NCBI GenBank assembly: GCA_004294445.1
Contig: REAZ01000008.1
Location: forward strand, 62,001 to 126,000
Direction: 5' to 3'
Origin: Cytophagales bacterium
GTDB lineage: Bacteria > Bacteroidota > Bacteroidia > Cytophagales > Thermoflexibacteraceae
Length of the DNA stretch: 64,000 nt
How positions within the stretch are numbered: position 1 is the stretch's first letter; each line of letters begins with the position of its first letter. Below the pieces are notes generated by a model. It saw only the letters and a list, made by a program, of their open reading frames with translations, did no database searches and was not told where the DNA came from. Both the position numbers and the translations under genes were made by a program. Positions 35,340 through 43,958 of the stretch are shown piece after piece.

Positions 35340-36038
35340 CTATAATGCTGCTCTTACTTTTTCCCATTCGCTTTCATTCTGCTGGTCTAAAAGGTGAAAA
35401 ATATCTTTTTGCAAATCGTCAAAAGCTTCTTTTGGATAAGATTTGACGATTTTTTTGTCTGATAGATAGTGTATATTATCACAAATAGTGGTGAGCGACT
35501 CGAAAATGTGCGAGGTAATGAGTAGCGTTTTTCCCTTGTCTTTCAAAAACTGTATCATCTTGCGAAAAGCAAAACTCCCCTCGATGTCTATGCCGTTAAA
35601 AGGTTCATCTAAGATGATAAAAGGCTTATCTTGACTCAGAATAGCCATAAAAGCCAATTTCTTCTTCATGCCCGTAGAGTAGGTTTCAATCAGCTCGTCC
35701 AGAGGTAGCTCAAAAACAGCATTGATGGCGGCGATATCAAATTTTTTATGGTATGCTCGGAATATTTGCAGATATTCTTTGCCCGTAAGGTAATGATAAA
35801 AATAGTTTTGAGTTTCTAAAAAAGCGACCTCTTTGGGAGTGATTTTTTTTCCGTTCCATTGGATACTCCCCTTCGAAAAATCAATGTTCCCACTAATTGT
35901 GTTTAACAAAGATGTTTTTCCCGACCCATTGATGCCTACTAAGCCATGAACTTGGGCAAGTGCTAATTCTAATTCTAAATTTTCTAAAACATTGTCTATC
36001 TGATTATAAGAGAGAAAAAGTCCTTCTATTTTGAGCAT
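35340..36038 (-). CDS. ABC transporter ATP-binding protein
   Basis: 232 residues from the ATG at 36038; the frame extends upstream but into the promoter repeats. Canonical motifs: Walker A GINGSGKTSLLN, the Q-loop region ETQNYFYHYLTG, a signature-like STGMKKKL (non-canonical in place of LSGGQ), Walker B PFIILDEPFNGID and the H-loop ITSHIFESL. It resembles ATPases of ABC-2 type exporters. No membrane subunit is adjacent. It diverges from acpP, and both promoters share a TTTTTTGATAT repeat. Confidence 0.88.
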   Translation of the reverse strand: MLKIEGLFLSYNQIDNVLENLELELALAQVHGLVGINGSGKTSLLNTISGNIDFSKGSIQWNGKKITPKEVAFLETQNYFYHYLTGKEYLQIFRAYHKKFDIAAINAVFELPLDELIETYSTGMKKKLAFMAILSQDKPFIILDEPFNGIDIEGSFAFRKMIQFLKDKGKTLLITSHIFESLTTICDNIHYLSDKKIVKSYPKEAFDDLQKDIFHLLDQQNESEWEKVRAAL

Positions 36039-36103
36039 TTTTTGATATTTTTTTGATATCAAATATAAAAGTAAAAAAATTAAGGTTTCAAATTTTTTGA
36101 TAT
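36038..36103. promoter_or_regulatory. Three TTTTTTGATAT repeats with a palindrome between ABC and acpP
   Basis: TTTTTTGATAT occurs at 36038-36048 and 36049-36059 (exact 11-bp tandem) and again at 36093-36103. The second copy lies within the perfect palindrome TTTGATATCAAA (36052-36063). The palindrome overlaps the ABC -7 box, and the third copy contains the acpP -33 box, so one regulator could act on both. Confidence 0.6.
36060..36092 (-). promoter_or_regulatory. Promoter of the ABC ATPase gene
   Basis: On the minus strand: TTTG (36089-36092), 21-bp spacer, TATATTTG (36060-36067). The start codon is ~22 bp downstream, giving a short leader. Confidence 0.7.
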
Positions 36104-36127
36104 TCATTGATAAATATATTTCCTTTG
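36097..36127 (+). promoter_or_regulatory. Promoter of acpP
   Basis: TTGA at 36097-36100 and TTCCTTTG at 36120-36127 (one mismatch to TAnnTTTG) with a 19-bp spacer. The start codon is 33 bp past the -7 box. Confidence 0.6.
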
Positions 36128-36159
36128 CGGTCAGATTTTTAAATTAAACAGATAACACA

Positions 36160-36399
36160 ATGTCAGAAATTGCTCAAAAAGTAAAAAGCATCATTATTGA
36201 TAAATTAGGTGTAGAGGAATCGGAAGTTACCTCTGATGCGAGTTTCACCAATGATTTGGGAGCAGATTCATTGGATACTGTTGAACTTATCATGGAGTTT
36301 GAGAAAGAGTTCAATATTTCTATTCCCGATGACCAAGCTGAGAACATCACTACAGTAGGTCAGGCAGTTGCTTATTTGGAAGAACATTCCTCAAAATAA
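36160..36399 (+). CDS. acpP: Acyl carrier protein
   Basis: 79 residues, acidic. Carries growing fatty acyl chains on 4'-phosphopantetheine attached to the serine in the GADSLD motif (Ser37). The rest shows the helical ACP pattern, [21 protein letters not shown]. It is followed by a stem-loop with a T-run and then fabF, the usual acpP-fabF order. Some transcripts probably end at this hairpin, giving more acpP than fabF mRNA. Confidence 0.97.
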   Translation: MSEIAQKVKSIIIDKLGVEESEVTSDASFTNDLGADSLDTVELIMEFEKEFNISIPDDQAENITTVGQAVAYLEEHSSK

Positions 36400-36404
36400 C
36401 AAAT

Positions 36405-36440
36405 TTGAGGGGAGGGATTATTTCTTCTCCTCAATTTTTT
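36405..36440 (+). terminator. Terminator/attenuator between acpP and fabF
   Basis: TTGAGG (36405-36410) pairs with CCTCAA (36429-36434), then six T. The loop can pair further (GGAG with CTCC). Placed after acpP and before fabF. Confidence 0.7.
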
Positions 36441-36493
36441 GTTACAAAAAAGAACTTTCAAGAAAGATTTAGGCTTTTCATATTTACGTCATT

Positions 36494-37747
36494 ATGAATT
36501 TAAAAAGAGTAGTAGTAACAGGTATAGGTGCTTTGACTCCAATCGGCAATACAGTCGATGAGTATTGGAACTCCCTAAAAAATGGTGTGAGTGGCTCGGC
36601 TCTCATTACCAAGTTTGATACTACAAAATTTAAGACAAAGTTTGCCTGCGAGGTCAAAAACTTCAATGTAGAAGACTTTATAGATAGGAAAGAAGCACGC
36701 AGATTAGACCCTTTCTGCCAATATGCCTTAGTAGCTACGGACGAGGCGGTGAAAGATTCGGGTTTAGAGTTGGAAAAAATAAATTTGGACAAGGCTGGGG
36801 TAATTTGGGGGTCTGGTATTGGGGGCATCAAAAACTTCCAAGACGAGGTATCTATTTTTGCCAAAGGAGACGGTACTCCTCGCTATAATCCTTTCTTTAT
36901 TACCAAAATGATAGTCGACCTGAGTGCGGGCAATATTTCCATGAAATACGGATTTAGAGGCGTAAATTTCTCTACGGTTTCGGCTTGTGCGTCCTCTACC
37001 AATGCGATAGTAGATGCTTTTAACTACATCAGGCTTGGCAAAGCAAATGTCATCATTACAGGAGGCTCTGAAATGGCTACTTGCGAAGCGGGCATTGGTG
37101 GGTTTAATGCAATGAAGGCTCTTTCCGAACGCAACGATTCTCCTGAAACAGCATCACGCCCCTACGACAAAAGCAGAGATGGATTTGTACTTGGCGAGGG
37201 AGCAGGAGCTATCATTTTAGAAGAATTAGAACACGCCAAGGCGAGAGGAGCAAAAATCTATGCCGAGCTTATTGGCGGTGGCTTGTCGGCAGATGCCTAT
37301 CATATCTCAGCACCGCACCCAGAGGGCTTAGGCGTAATTGCGGTAATGAAAAATGTCTTAGAAGATGCCAACATTGCTCCCGAAGAAGTAGATTACATCA
37401 ATACGCATGGTACTTCCACTCCCATAGGCGACCCGCAAGAAATAAAAGCGATTCAGCACGTTTTTGGGCAGCACGCATACAAGCTAAATATCAGTTCTAC
37501 CAAATCGATGACGGGGCATTTGCTTGGGGCAGCAGGAGCTATAGAGGCTATTGCTTCTATCATGGCTATCAAGCATCAGATAGTACCTCCTACGATTAAC
37601 CACACTACCAATGATGATGAGATAGACTCAAACCTCAACTTCACCTTCAATAAAGCACAAGAACGCAAAGTAGAAGTGGCTTTGAGTAATACCTTTGGCT
37701 TTGGCGGGCATAACTGCTCTGTAATTTTCAGAAAATATCACGGATAG
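36494..37747 (+). CDS. fabF: Beta-ketoacyl-ACP synthase II
   Basis: 417 residues. Elongates acyl-ACP with malonyl-ACP. The nucleophile is Cys165 in STVSACASSTN. The two histidines are in NTHGTSTPIGD and MTGHLLGAAGAIEA, and GFGGHN is the C-terminal glycine loop. Standard length and gene position after acpP. Confidence 0.97.
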   Translation: MNLKRVVVTGIGALTPIGNTVDEYWNSLKNGVSGSALITKFDTTKFKTKFACEVKNFNVEDFIDRKEARRLDPFCQYALVATDEAVKDSGLELEKINLDKAGVIWGSGIGGIKNFQDEVSIFAKGDGTPRYNPFFITKMIVDLSAGNISMKYGFRGVNFSTVSACASSTNAIVDAFNYIRLGKANVIITGGSEMATCEAGIGGFNAMKALSERNDSPETASRPYDKSRDGFVLGEGAGAIILEELEHAKARGAKIYAELIGGGLSADAYHISAPHPEGLGVIAVMKNVLEDANIAPEEVDYINTHGTSTPIGDPQEIKAIQHVFGQHAYKLNISSTKSMTGHLLGAAGAIEAIASIMAIKHQIVPPTINHTTNDDEIDSNLNFTFNKAQERKVEVALSNTFGFGGHNCSVIFRKYHG

Positions 37748-37757
37748 TCCATATCAG

Positions 37758-37801
37758 TTTCAATCTTTGACAAGGTTCTAAAACTTTGTCAAAGATTGAA
37801 A
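37758..37801. repeat. 20-bp hairpin palindrome after fabF
   Basis: TTTCAATCTTTGACAAGGTT (37758-37777) pairs with 37782-37801 over 20 bp with one G-T pair and a CTAA loop. It has no T-run typical of terminators. The core TTGACAA/TTGTCAA recurs in the terminator at 45689-45729. Confidence 0.7.
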
Positions 37802-37937
37802 TTCAAATTCATAAATTAAGGTATAATTATTGCTTACTGACATTTGGTCATTATAATTACTCGAACTTCCCCCCTCATTTGTGCCATTAAACATGGCAAT
37901 TTATCAAGATTAGCTTGCTTTATATCACTGTTGTTTA

Positions 37938-40115
37938 ATGAGGAAATTTATTCTTTTCTTCTTCATTTTTAGCTACTTACCTACTTTTGCCCAAGATGAG
38001 CATAAGGCAGATAGCCTATTGTCTTTGCTCAACCAACATCAGGAAGATAATGATAAAACAGAGATACTCATTAGGTTAGCTTCTTTTTTTTATGACTTGG
38101 AGCAACCCCAAAAAGTAATAGAGTACGCAAACAAAGCATATTTGTTGGCAGAGAAAACTAACTATCAGCAGGGAATGGCTGAGGCACTTAGCAAGCAGTC
38201 GTCAGCATACTTTCTCTACGGGGACGAAATCAAAAACTTAGAATATGCTTCCAAAGCCCTTCTTCTCTATGAGGAACTCAAAGATAAGTCCCAGATAGCA
38301 TATCATTTGGGCTATGTAGGGTACGCACATCGCAAATTAGGAAATTATGTATCAGCCTTAGATTATTCGCTACGTTGCCAAAAGGCTTTTGAGGAACTAA
38401 AAGACAACTTGGGGGTAGCAAGGGTAATGAGTTCGATTGGAATGATATATTTTGAGCAGGGCAATTTTGAGCAAGCCTATCAAGCCAAAAATTATTCTTT
38501 GGATATTTTCAAAAGATTAGGAAATAAAGATGGACAGATAGAAAATTTGAAAGACTTGGGAAATATCCTAAACCACGTTGGGCAGTACGAGCAGGCACTC
38601 AAATACCTAAGGCAGGCAGATGAAATGATACAAGGAAATGGAAATAGACGTGATTATGCCGTTTGCCTCAACGATATAGGTAAGGTTTATTTCAATCAAA
38701 AAATCTTTCAAGAGGCTTTAGCTTTTTATCATAATGCGTTAGAAATTTTTAAACTTATTGATAACAAAGGAGATAACATAGTTACGCTATGCAATTTGGG
38801 AGAAGTATATAACGCAAAAACGGAGCATCTCAAAGCAATCACCTACTATCAGCAAGCAGTACAGCAGGCAGAGGCTTACCGCCGTCTGCCCGATTTGCAA
38901 AAGGCTTACAAGGGGTTGGCTGATACGTATTCGGCACTCCAAAATTTTGAGCAAGCCTTTGATTATCAGAATAAATATGTTGCCCTCAAAGATTCTATTT
39001 TTACCTTAGAGAGTCAGCAAAAAATGGTGAGTTTGCAGGTAGCTGCCGAAAATGAAAAGCGGGAAGCTGTGCTGAACGCACAGTTTGCCAAAGAAAAACA
39101 AAATAGGGTGATTTTTATTGGGTTAATTTCAGTCTTGTTTGTGATTTCGGTGCTTACCTTAGTTTTTTACTACAGCAATTTTAAAAACAAGGAAATTAAC
39201 ACAGTTTTGCAAAGGCAAAATCAGGAGATAGTAAAGCAAAAGGAGGAAATTATAGAACGGTCTGACGAACTTAAAGAGGCAAGCAATAAAATTTTGCAAA
39301 AGAATATTATTATTGAGAAGAAAAATGATGACATCACCGCAAGTATTAATTATGCCAAACGTATTCAGAATTCTATGCTGCCATCTATTGACCTCATTAA
39401 TAGCGTATTGCCTGAAAGTTTTGTTTTCTTCAGACCAAAAGAGATTATTAGCGGAGATTTTTATTGGTTTGCAGATATTGGCAACCAAAAAGTGGTAATG
39501 GTAGCGGCAGACTGCACAGGGCATGGCGTGCCAGGTGCGCTGATGAGTATGCTTGGCGATTCCTTGCTCAACCAAATAGTATATGATAAAGAAATTCATT
39601 CTCCTGACCTGATACTCAATGAATTGCATAAAGGTATTCAAAAGGTACTGCACCAAGGCTCCAATGAGAACAAAGATGGCATGGACGTGAGCATTTGCAC
39701 TATAGACCTTAGCAAAAAAATATTAGAGTTTGCAGGGGCGAGCAACCCGCTTGTTTATATCCAAAAAGACATTGCAGATATGCCGCAAGTTCACCATATC
39801 AAAGGCGACCGCTTGCACATAGGGGGCAGTTCCCTCAAAAACAGACTTGGCTTTAACAAACACACCATACGCATCGATAAGCCTACCGTCTTTTATCTGT
39901 TTTCTGACGGTTTCCAAGACCAATTTGGGTTTGAAGAAGGCGACAAAGAGCCAAAAAAGTTTTTGCCAAAGCGTTTCAGAGAGTTGCTTTACTGCATTCA
40001 CCACTTGGATATGGAGCAGCAGCAAGAAATTTTACAACTTACCTTGCAAGATTGGCAGGGCAAAAAGCAAAAACAAACAGACGATATTTTGATCATCGGG
40101 GCAAAAATAGCTTAG
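37938..40115 (+). CDS. TPR-SpoIIE serine/threonine phosphatase with transmembrane linker
   Basis: 725 residues: a signal peptide (~1-18), about seven TPR units (~40-350, including paired repeats such as AYHLGYVGYAHRKLGNYVSA), a transmembrane segment (~390-412, with IFIGLISVLFVISVLTLVFY), a coiled-coil linker (~420-460) and a SpoIIE/PP2C-type phosphatase (~490-720) with PKEIISGDFYWF, AADCTGHGVPGALMSMLG and FYLFSDGFQDQFG. The acidic residues in these blocks bind metals. The outer TPRs probably sense something and the cytoplasmic phosphatase acts on a phosphoprotein. SiaC at 16864 is one possible target. Confidence 0.9.
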   Translation: MRKFILFFFIFSYLPTFAQDEHKADSLLSLLNQHQEDNDKTEILIRLASFFYDLEQPQKVIEYANKAYLLAEKTNYQQGMAEALSKQSSAYFLYGDEIKNLEYASKALLLYEELKDKSQIAYHLGYVGYAHRKLGNYVSALDYSLRCQKAFEELKDNLGVARVMSSIGMIYFEQGNFEQAYQAKNYSLDIFKRLGNKDGQIENLKDLGNILNHVGQYEQALKYLRQADEMIQGNGNRRDYAVCLNDIGKVYFNQKIFQEALAFYHNALEIFKLIDNKGDNIVTLCNLGEVYNAKTEHLKAITYYQQAVQQAEAYRRLPDLQKAYKGLADTYSALQNFEQAFDYQNKYVALKDSIFTLESQQKMVSLQVAAENEKREAVLNAQFAKEKQNRVIFIGLISVLFVISVLTLVFYYSNFKNKEINTVLQRQNQEIVKQKEEIIERSDELKEASNKILQKNIIIEKKNDDITASINYAKRIQNSMLPSIDLINSVLPESFVFFRPKEIISGDFYWFADIGNQKVVMVAADCTGHGVPGALMSMLGDSLLNQIVYDKEIHSPDLILNELHKGIQKVLHQGSNENKDGMDVSICTIDLSKKILEFAGASNPLVYIQKDIADMPQVHHIKGDRLHIGGSSLKNRLGFNKHTIRIDKPTVFYLFSDGFQDQFGFEEGDKEPKKFLPKRFRELLYCIHHLDMEQQQEILQLTLQDWQGKKQKQTDDILIIGAKIA

Positions 40116-40167
40116 GTAAAATAATAAAAAGATGACAGAAATCATTTAAAATGAAGCCAAATAACCA

Positions 40168-40175
40168 TAACTTTG
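40168..40175 (+). promoter_or_regulatory. Candidate -7 promoter element of the small Cys-rich gene
   Basis: TAACTTTG matches TAnnTTTG. The start codon is 35 bp downstream. The -33 region is weak. Confidence 0.5.
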
Positions 40176-40209
40176 TACCCAATGACCTTAATCCAAAAAT
40201 TTTAAAACA

Positions 40210-40389
40210 ATGCTGCCCGACAAGCCCAAAATAGAAGATATTTTTATAGAAGTCAGAGAAGGTGTTTTTACTTTTGATTTAGACGCTCTCGACAAAAAAA
40301 CCAAACCTAAGAAGTCTGCCAAAGATTGCTGCCATAGCTATAGGAAGGGAAAAAGGTGTAAAGATTGCCCACTTGCCAGAGGGTGGTAA
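40210..40389 (+). CDS. Small Cys-rich protein
   Basis: 59 residues starting MLPDKPKIEDIFIEVREGVF, followed by a basic segment and a four-cysteine C-terminus, C-C-x8-C-x2-C (CCHSYRKGKRCKDCPLARGW). The layout recurs in Bacteroidota as a short conserved protein of unknown function. A promoter element precedes it. It is the only coding content in the 450-bp gap between the phosphatase and susC genes. It may bind zinc or an iron-sulphur cluster. Confidence 0.65.
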   Translation: MLPDKPKIEDIFIEVREGVFTFDLDALDKKTKPKKSAKDCCHSYRKGKRCKDCPLARGW

Positions 40390-40567
40390 AAAAAAATATA
40401 GTGTAATTCTTGTTTGAATCATTCCTTTACACTAAATTTCTTGCTGAAAATATATCTGTTATAAAACAAACAAATCAAACTTAGGCATTTAGACTTTGCT
40501 TGGCTTTGTTTTGTATTTTTTTATGTGGGTATTGTTCACTATTTCATTTTTCAAACCTTATCTATTT

Positions 40568-43500
40568 ATGACTAAAAGTTACTTTAAAAGAATCTCATTA
40601 CTCTTGATTTTCTTTGTATCATTCACAGCTTTTTCTGCCTTTGCCCAAAAAAGGGTATCTGGTACAGTCAAAGACGGAGAAACAGGCTCAGGCTTGCCCG
40701 GTGTTACTATTCAGGTCAAAGGGACAACTAAAGGCACAGTAACAGACGCTGATGGCAAATATGCTATTGACGCAAACGATGGTGGAACGCTTGTATTTTC
40801 GAGCGTAGGCTATGTTACCCAAGAAATGGCGGTAGGCAGTAGCTCTGTCATTGACATTACTTTGGTAGCAGATGTAAAAACACTTGGAGAAATTATCGTA
40901 ACGGGCTACGGCTCACAGTCCAAGCGCGATGTAACAGGCGCGGTAGGTACTGTAGAAACAAAACAATTACTTTCTGTGCCTGCGGCTAACGTAGGGCAAG
41001 CAATGCAAGGGCGCATCGCAGGAGTAAACGTAAGTAATGACAACTCTCCCGGTGGTGGCGTTATGGTGCGTATTCGTGGCTTCGGAACTATTGGCGATAA
41101 CTCTCCGCTTTACGTAATCGATGGTGTGCCTACAAAAGGCAACTTAGCCTCTCTTAACCTGAATGATATTGAAAATATGCAAGTATTGAAGGATGCTTCG
41201 GCGGCTTCTATCTACGGTGCAAGAGCGGGAAATGGTGTGGTAATTATCACCACCAAAAAAGGAAAAGCAGGTAAGCCTAAGTTTACTTATGATATGTATT
41301 ACGGCTCACAAAGTGCATGGAAATACTTGGATTTGATTACCAATAGCCAAGACTACGCAAACTTAGTGTGGGCTTCACGCAAAAACGCAGGACAAGTAGC
41401 GGCAAACGGAAATCCTAATCATGCCCAATTTGGCAACGGAGCTACTGCAGTGCTTCCTGACTTCTTGTTCCCAGCAGGTGCCAGAGAAGGCGACCCTCGT
41501 GTAGCTCAAGACGCAAGTGGCAATTACATCAATTATAATAATAACCCTAATACAAACCCTGCGGCGAGGTATCTGATTACCAGAACCAACAAGCAAGGTA
41601 CGGATTGGCAGAGAGAAATATTTGGTTCCGCCCCTATCCAAAACCACCAATTAGGTGTTTCGGGTGGTAATGATATGGCTCGCTATGCGATGTCTGTGAA
41701 CTATTTTAACCAAGATGGTATCATGAAATATACCAACTACAAGCGTTATTCTGTTCGTGCAAATACTGAATTTAATGTTACTAAAAAGTTGCGTATTGGT
41801 GAAAACTTCCAATTTGCGTATGGTGAAAGAATAGGGCAACCAAACGGTAATAACAACGAAAGTAATCCTGTAAACTTTGCGTATCGTATTCAGCCAATTA
41901 TTCCTGTGTATGACGTAACGGGCTATTTTGCAGGTACTTCTGGTGCTGATTTGGACAACTCTCGCAACCCTTTGGCTGAATTGGTGAGAAACAAAGACAA
42001 TAAGAATAAAGAATTGCGTTTCTTTGGTAGTGCCTACATAGAGTACGACATCTTGCCAAACTTGACCGCAAGAAGCCAATTCGGTATAGATTATAACAAT
42101 CAGAACCTAAGAAGCTACAGAGCCAACGACATCGAATCTTCAGAGCAAATAGGTGTGAATCAGCTAAGAACTTCTAATAGCTTTGATTACTCTTGGACAT
42201 GGTACAATACCTTGAACTATAGCAAAACTTTTGCAGATGTGCATAAAGTAGGTGTCATCTTGGGTACGGAGTCTATCAAAACTTATGGTGAAACATTTTT
42301 CGGTCAAAGACAGCGTTTTGCCGTAGATGACTTAGCAAACCAATATTTGGATAATGGTAGCTCTGGACAAATCAACGGTGGTGGTGTGCTGGTAGATTGG
42401 CGTTTGGCATCAGAGTTTGCCAAAGCAAACTATGGCTATAAAGACAAATACTTAGTGGACTTGACAGTACGCCGCGACCGTTCTTCTCGTTTTGCTGCTG
42501 CGAACCGCTCTGCCCTATTTACAGCGGCAAGTTTCGGATGGAGAATTACTGAAGAAAATTTTGCAAAAAACCTTACCTGGCTCAATGATGCAAAGGCACG
42601 TATCGGCTGGGGACAAACTGGTAATCAAGAAATTGGGGATTATAACTTCTCTACTATCTATGGTAGCTTGCTTGAGTCTTCTTATTACGATTTGCGCGGC
42701 TCTCGTACCTCCGCACTACAAGGCTATGAAATTGGTCAGTTTGGAAATGCAAATGCAAAGTGGGAAACTACTACCTCGCTCAACGTAGGTATTGACGCTA
42801 CAATTTTCAAAAATTTTGATGTTTCTTTTGATTGGTTTAATAGGGTAACAACTGATATGCTTTTCCCTGTAGAAGTGCAGTTTACTCAAGGTGTGGCAAC
42901 TAACCCATTCCAAAATATTGGACAAATGACCAACAAGGGGATAGAGTTTGCCCTAAACTACAGAGGCAAGATAGGAAACGATTTCACCTTTAACATAGGC
43001 GGTAACTTCTCTACTTACAGAAACAACGTAGATAAAACTACAGGCGATCCTCGTACTCAATTCTTTGGATTTACTACCCGACTCCCACCTGCTACAGTTA
43101 CGCAGCAAGGCTATCCTCTTTCTTCTTTCTTTGGCTATACCATCGATGGTATTTTCCAAACAGACGAAGAAGCAAGTAAGGCAGCAGTGCAGTTTGGTGG
43201 CGGTGCTAATAACAAGGCAGGGCAATTCAAGTTCAGAGATACCAACGGGGATGGCGTAATCAATGCAAGTGATAGAACCATCATTGGTAGCCCTCACCCT
43301 AAGTTTTTGTATGGTATCAACTTAGATATGCGTTATAAGAACTTTGGTTTAACTATTTTTGGTTCTGGCGTTTCTGGTAATGAAATCTTTAACTATACAC
43401 GCTATTGGACGGACTTCCCAACCTTTGCAGGAAATAGAAGTAACCGTATGCTTACACAGTCTTGGGAGCCAGGAAAAACTGATGCCATTTTGCCACAGTT

Positions 43501-43810
43501 GCGCTCAAATGACAACATCAGTTCAAACCCTTCTACTTACTATTTGGAAAAAGGTGGCTTCTTCCGTCTGAGAAATATTCAGTTCTCTTATGCTTTGCCT
43601 AAGACCATGTTGGAAAAAGTTAATATCGCTAACTTGACTGCCTATGTGCAGTTGCAAAACTGGTTTACTTTCACCAAATATACAGGCTTAGACCCAGAGA
43701 TTAACTTGCGTTCTTCAAGTGCGGCAAATCAAGACCGTCAAATCGGGGTAGATGAAGGTGCTTATCCTGCATCAAGGTCAATTTTGGTAGGTTTAAATCT
43801 TAGTTTCTAA
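40568..43810 (+). CDS. SusC/RagA family TonB-linked outer-membrane transporter
   Basis: 1080 residues from the ATG at 40568, chosen because the signal peptide FVSFTAFSAFAQ follows. Upstream in-frame ATG and TTG codons exist. A CarboxypepD_reg-like N-domain (~30-110) starts VSGTVKDGETGSGLPGVTIQ. The plug starts GYGSQSKRDVTGAVGTVETK and has the SusC motif RIRGFGTIGDNSPLYVIDG, then a C-terminal barrel ending SILVGLNLSF. With SusD it imports oligosaccharides or peptides using TonB energy. No glycosidase, regulator or peptidase gene flanks the pair. Confidence 0.96.
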   Translation: MTKSYFKRISLLLIFFVSFTAFSAFAQKRVSGTVKDGETGSGLPGVTIQVKGTTKGTVTDADGKYAIDANDGGTLVFSSVGYVTQEMAVGSSSVIDITLVADVKTLGEIIVTGYGSQSKRDVTGAVGTVETKQLLSVPAANVGQAMQGRIAGVNVSNDNSPGGGVMVRIRGFGTIGDNSPLYVIDGVPTKGNLASLNLNDIENMQVLKDASAASIYGARAGNGVVIITTKKGKAGKPKFTYDMYYGSQSAWKYLDLITNSQDYANLVWASRKNAGQVAANGNPNHAQFGNGATAVLPDFLFPAGAREGDPRVAQDASGNYINYNNNPNTNPAARYLITRTNKQGTDWQREIFGSAPIQNHQLGVSGGNDMARYAMSVNYFNQDGIMKYTNYKRYSVRANTEFNVTKKLRIGENFQFAYGERIGQPNGNNNESNPVNFAYRIQPIIPVYDVTGYFAGTSGADLDNSRNPLAELVRNKDNKNKELRFFGSAYIEYDILPNLTARSQFGIDYNNQNLRSYRANDIESSEQIGVNQLRTSNSFDYSWTWYNTLNYSKTFADVHKVGVILGTESIKTYGETFFGQRQRFAVDDLANQYLDNGSSGQINGGGVLVDWRLASEFAKANYGYKDKYLVDLTVRRDRSSRFAAANRSALFTAASFGWRITEENFAKNLTWLNDAKARIGWGQTGNQEIGDYNFSTIYGSLLESSYYDLRGSRTSALQGYEIGQFGNANAKWETTTSLNVGIDATIFKNFDVSFDWFNRVTTDMLFPVEVQFTQGVATNPFQNIGQMTNKGIEFALNYRGKIGNDFTFNIGGNFSTYRNNVDKTTGDPRTQFFGFTTRLPPATVTQQGYPLSSFFGYTIDGIFQTDEEASKAAVQFGGGANNKAGQFKFRDTNGDGVINASDRTIIGSPHPKFLYGINLDMRYKNFGLTIFGSGVSGNEIFNYTRYWTDFPTFAGNRSNRMLTQSWEPGKTDAILPQLRSNDNISSNPSTYYLEKGGFFRLRNIQFSYALPKTMLEKVNIANLTAYVQLQNWFTFTKYTGLDPEINLRSSSAANQDRQIGVDEGAYPASRSILVGLNLSF

Positions 43811-43958
43811 ACTAACAAATAGTTGCTTTGTTGAACAGTTAGATAGTTGTTTTTATAACTTTGAAATAATTATAAAATGACCTATTCAAAACTATTCGAC
43901 TATATAACTATCAAACTATTAAAAAAAAATAACTCATAATTCATAAAGAATTTGTAAT

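Noticed and set aside
43811-43958. Hairpins between susC and susD as an attenuator
   Set aside because: Only short, A/T-rich inverted segments are seen; not distinct from background.
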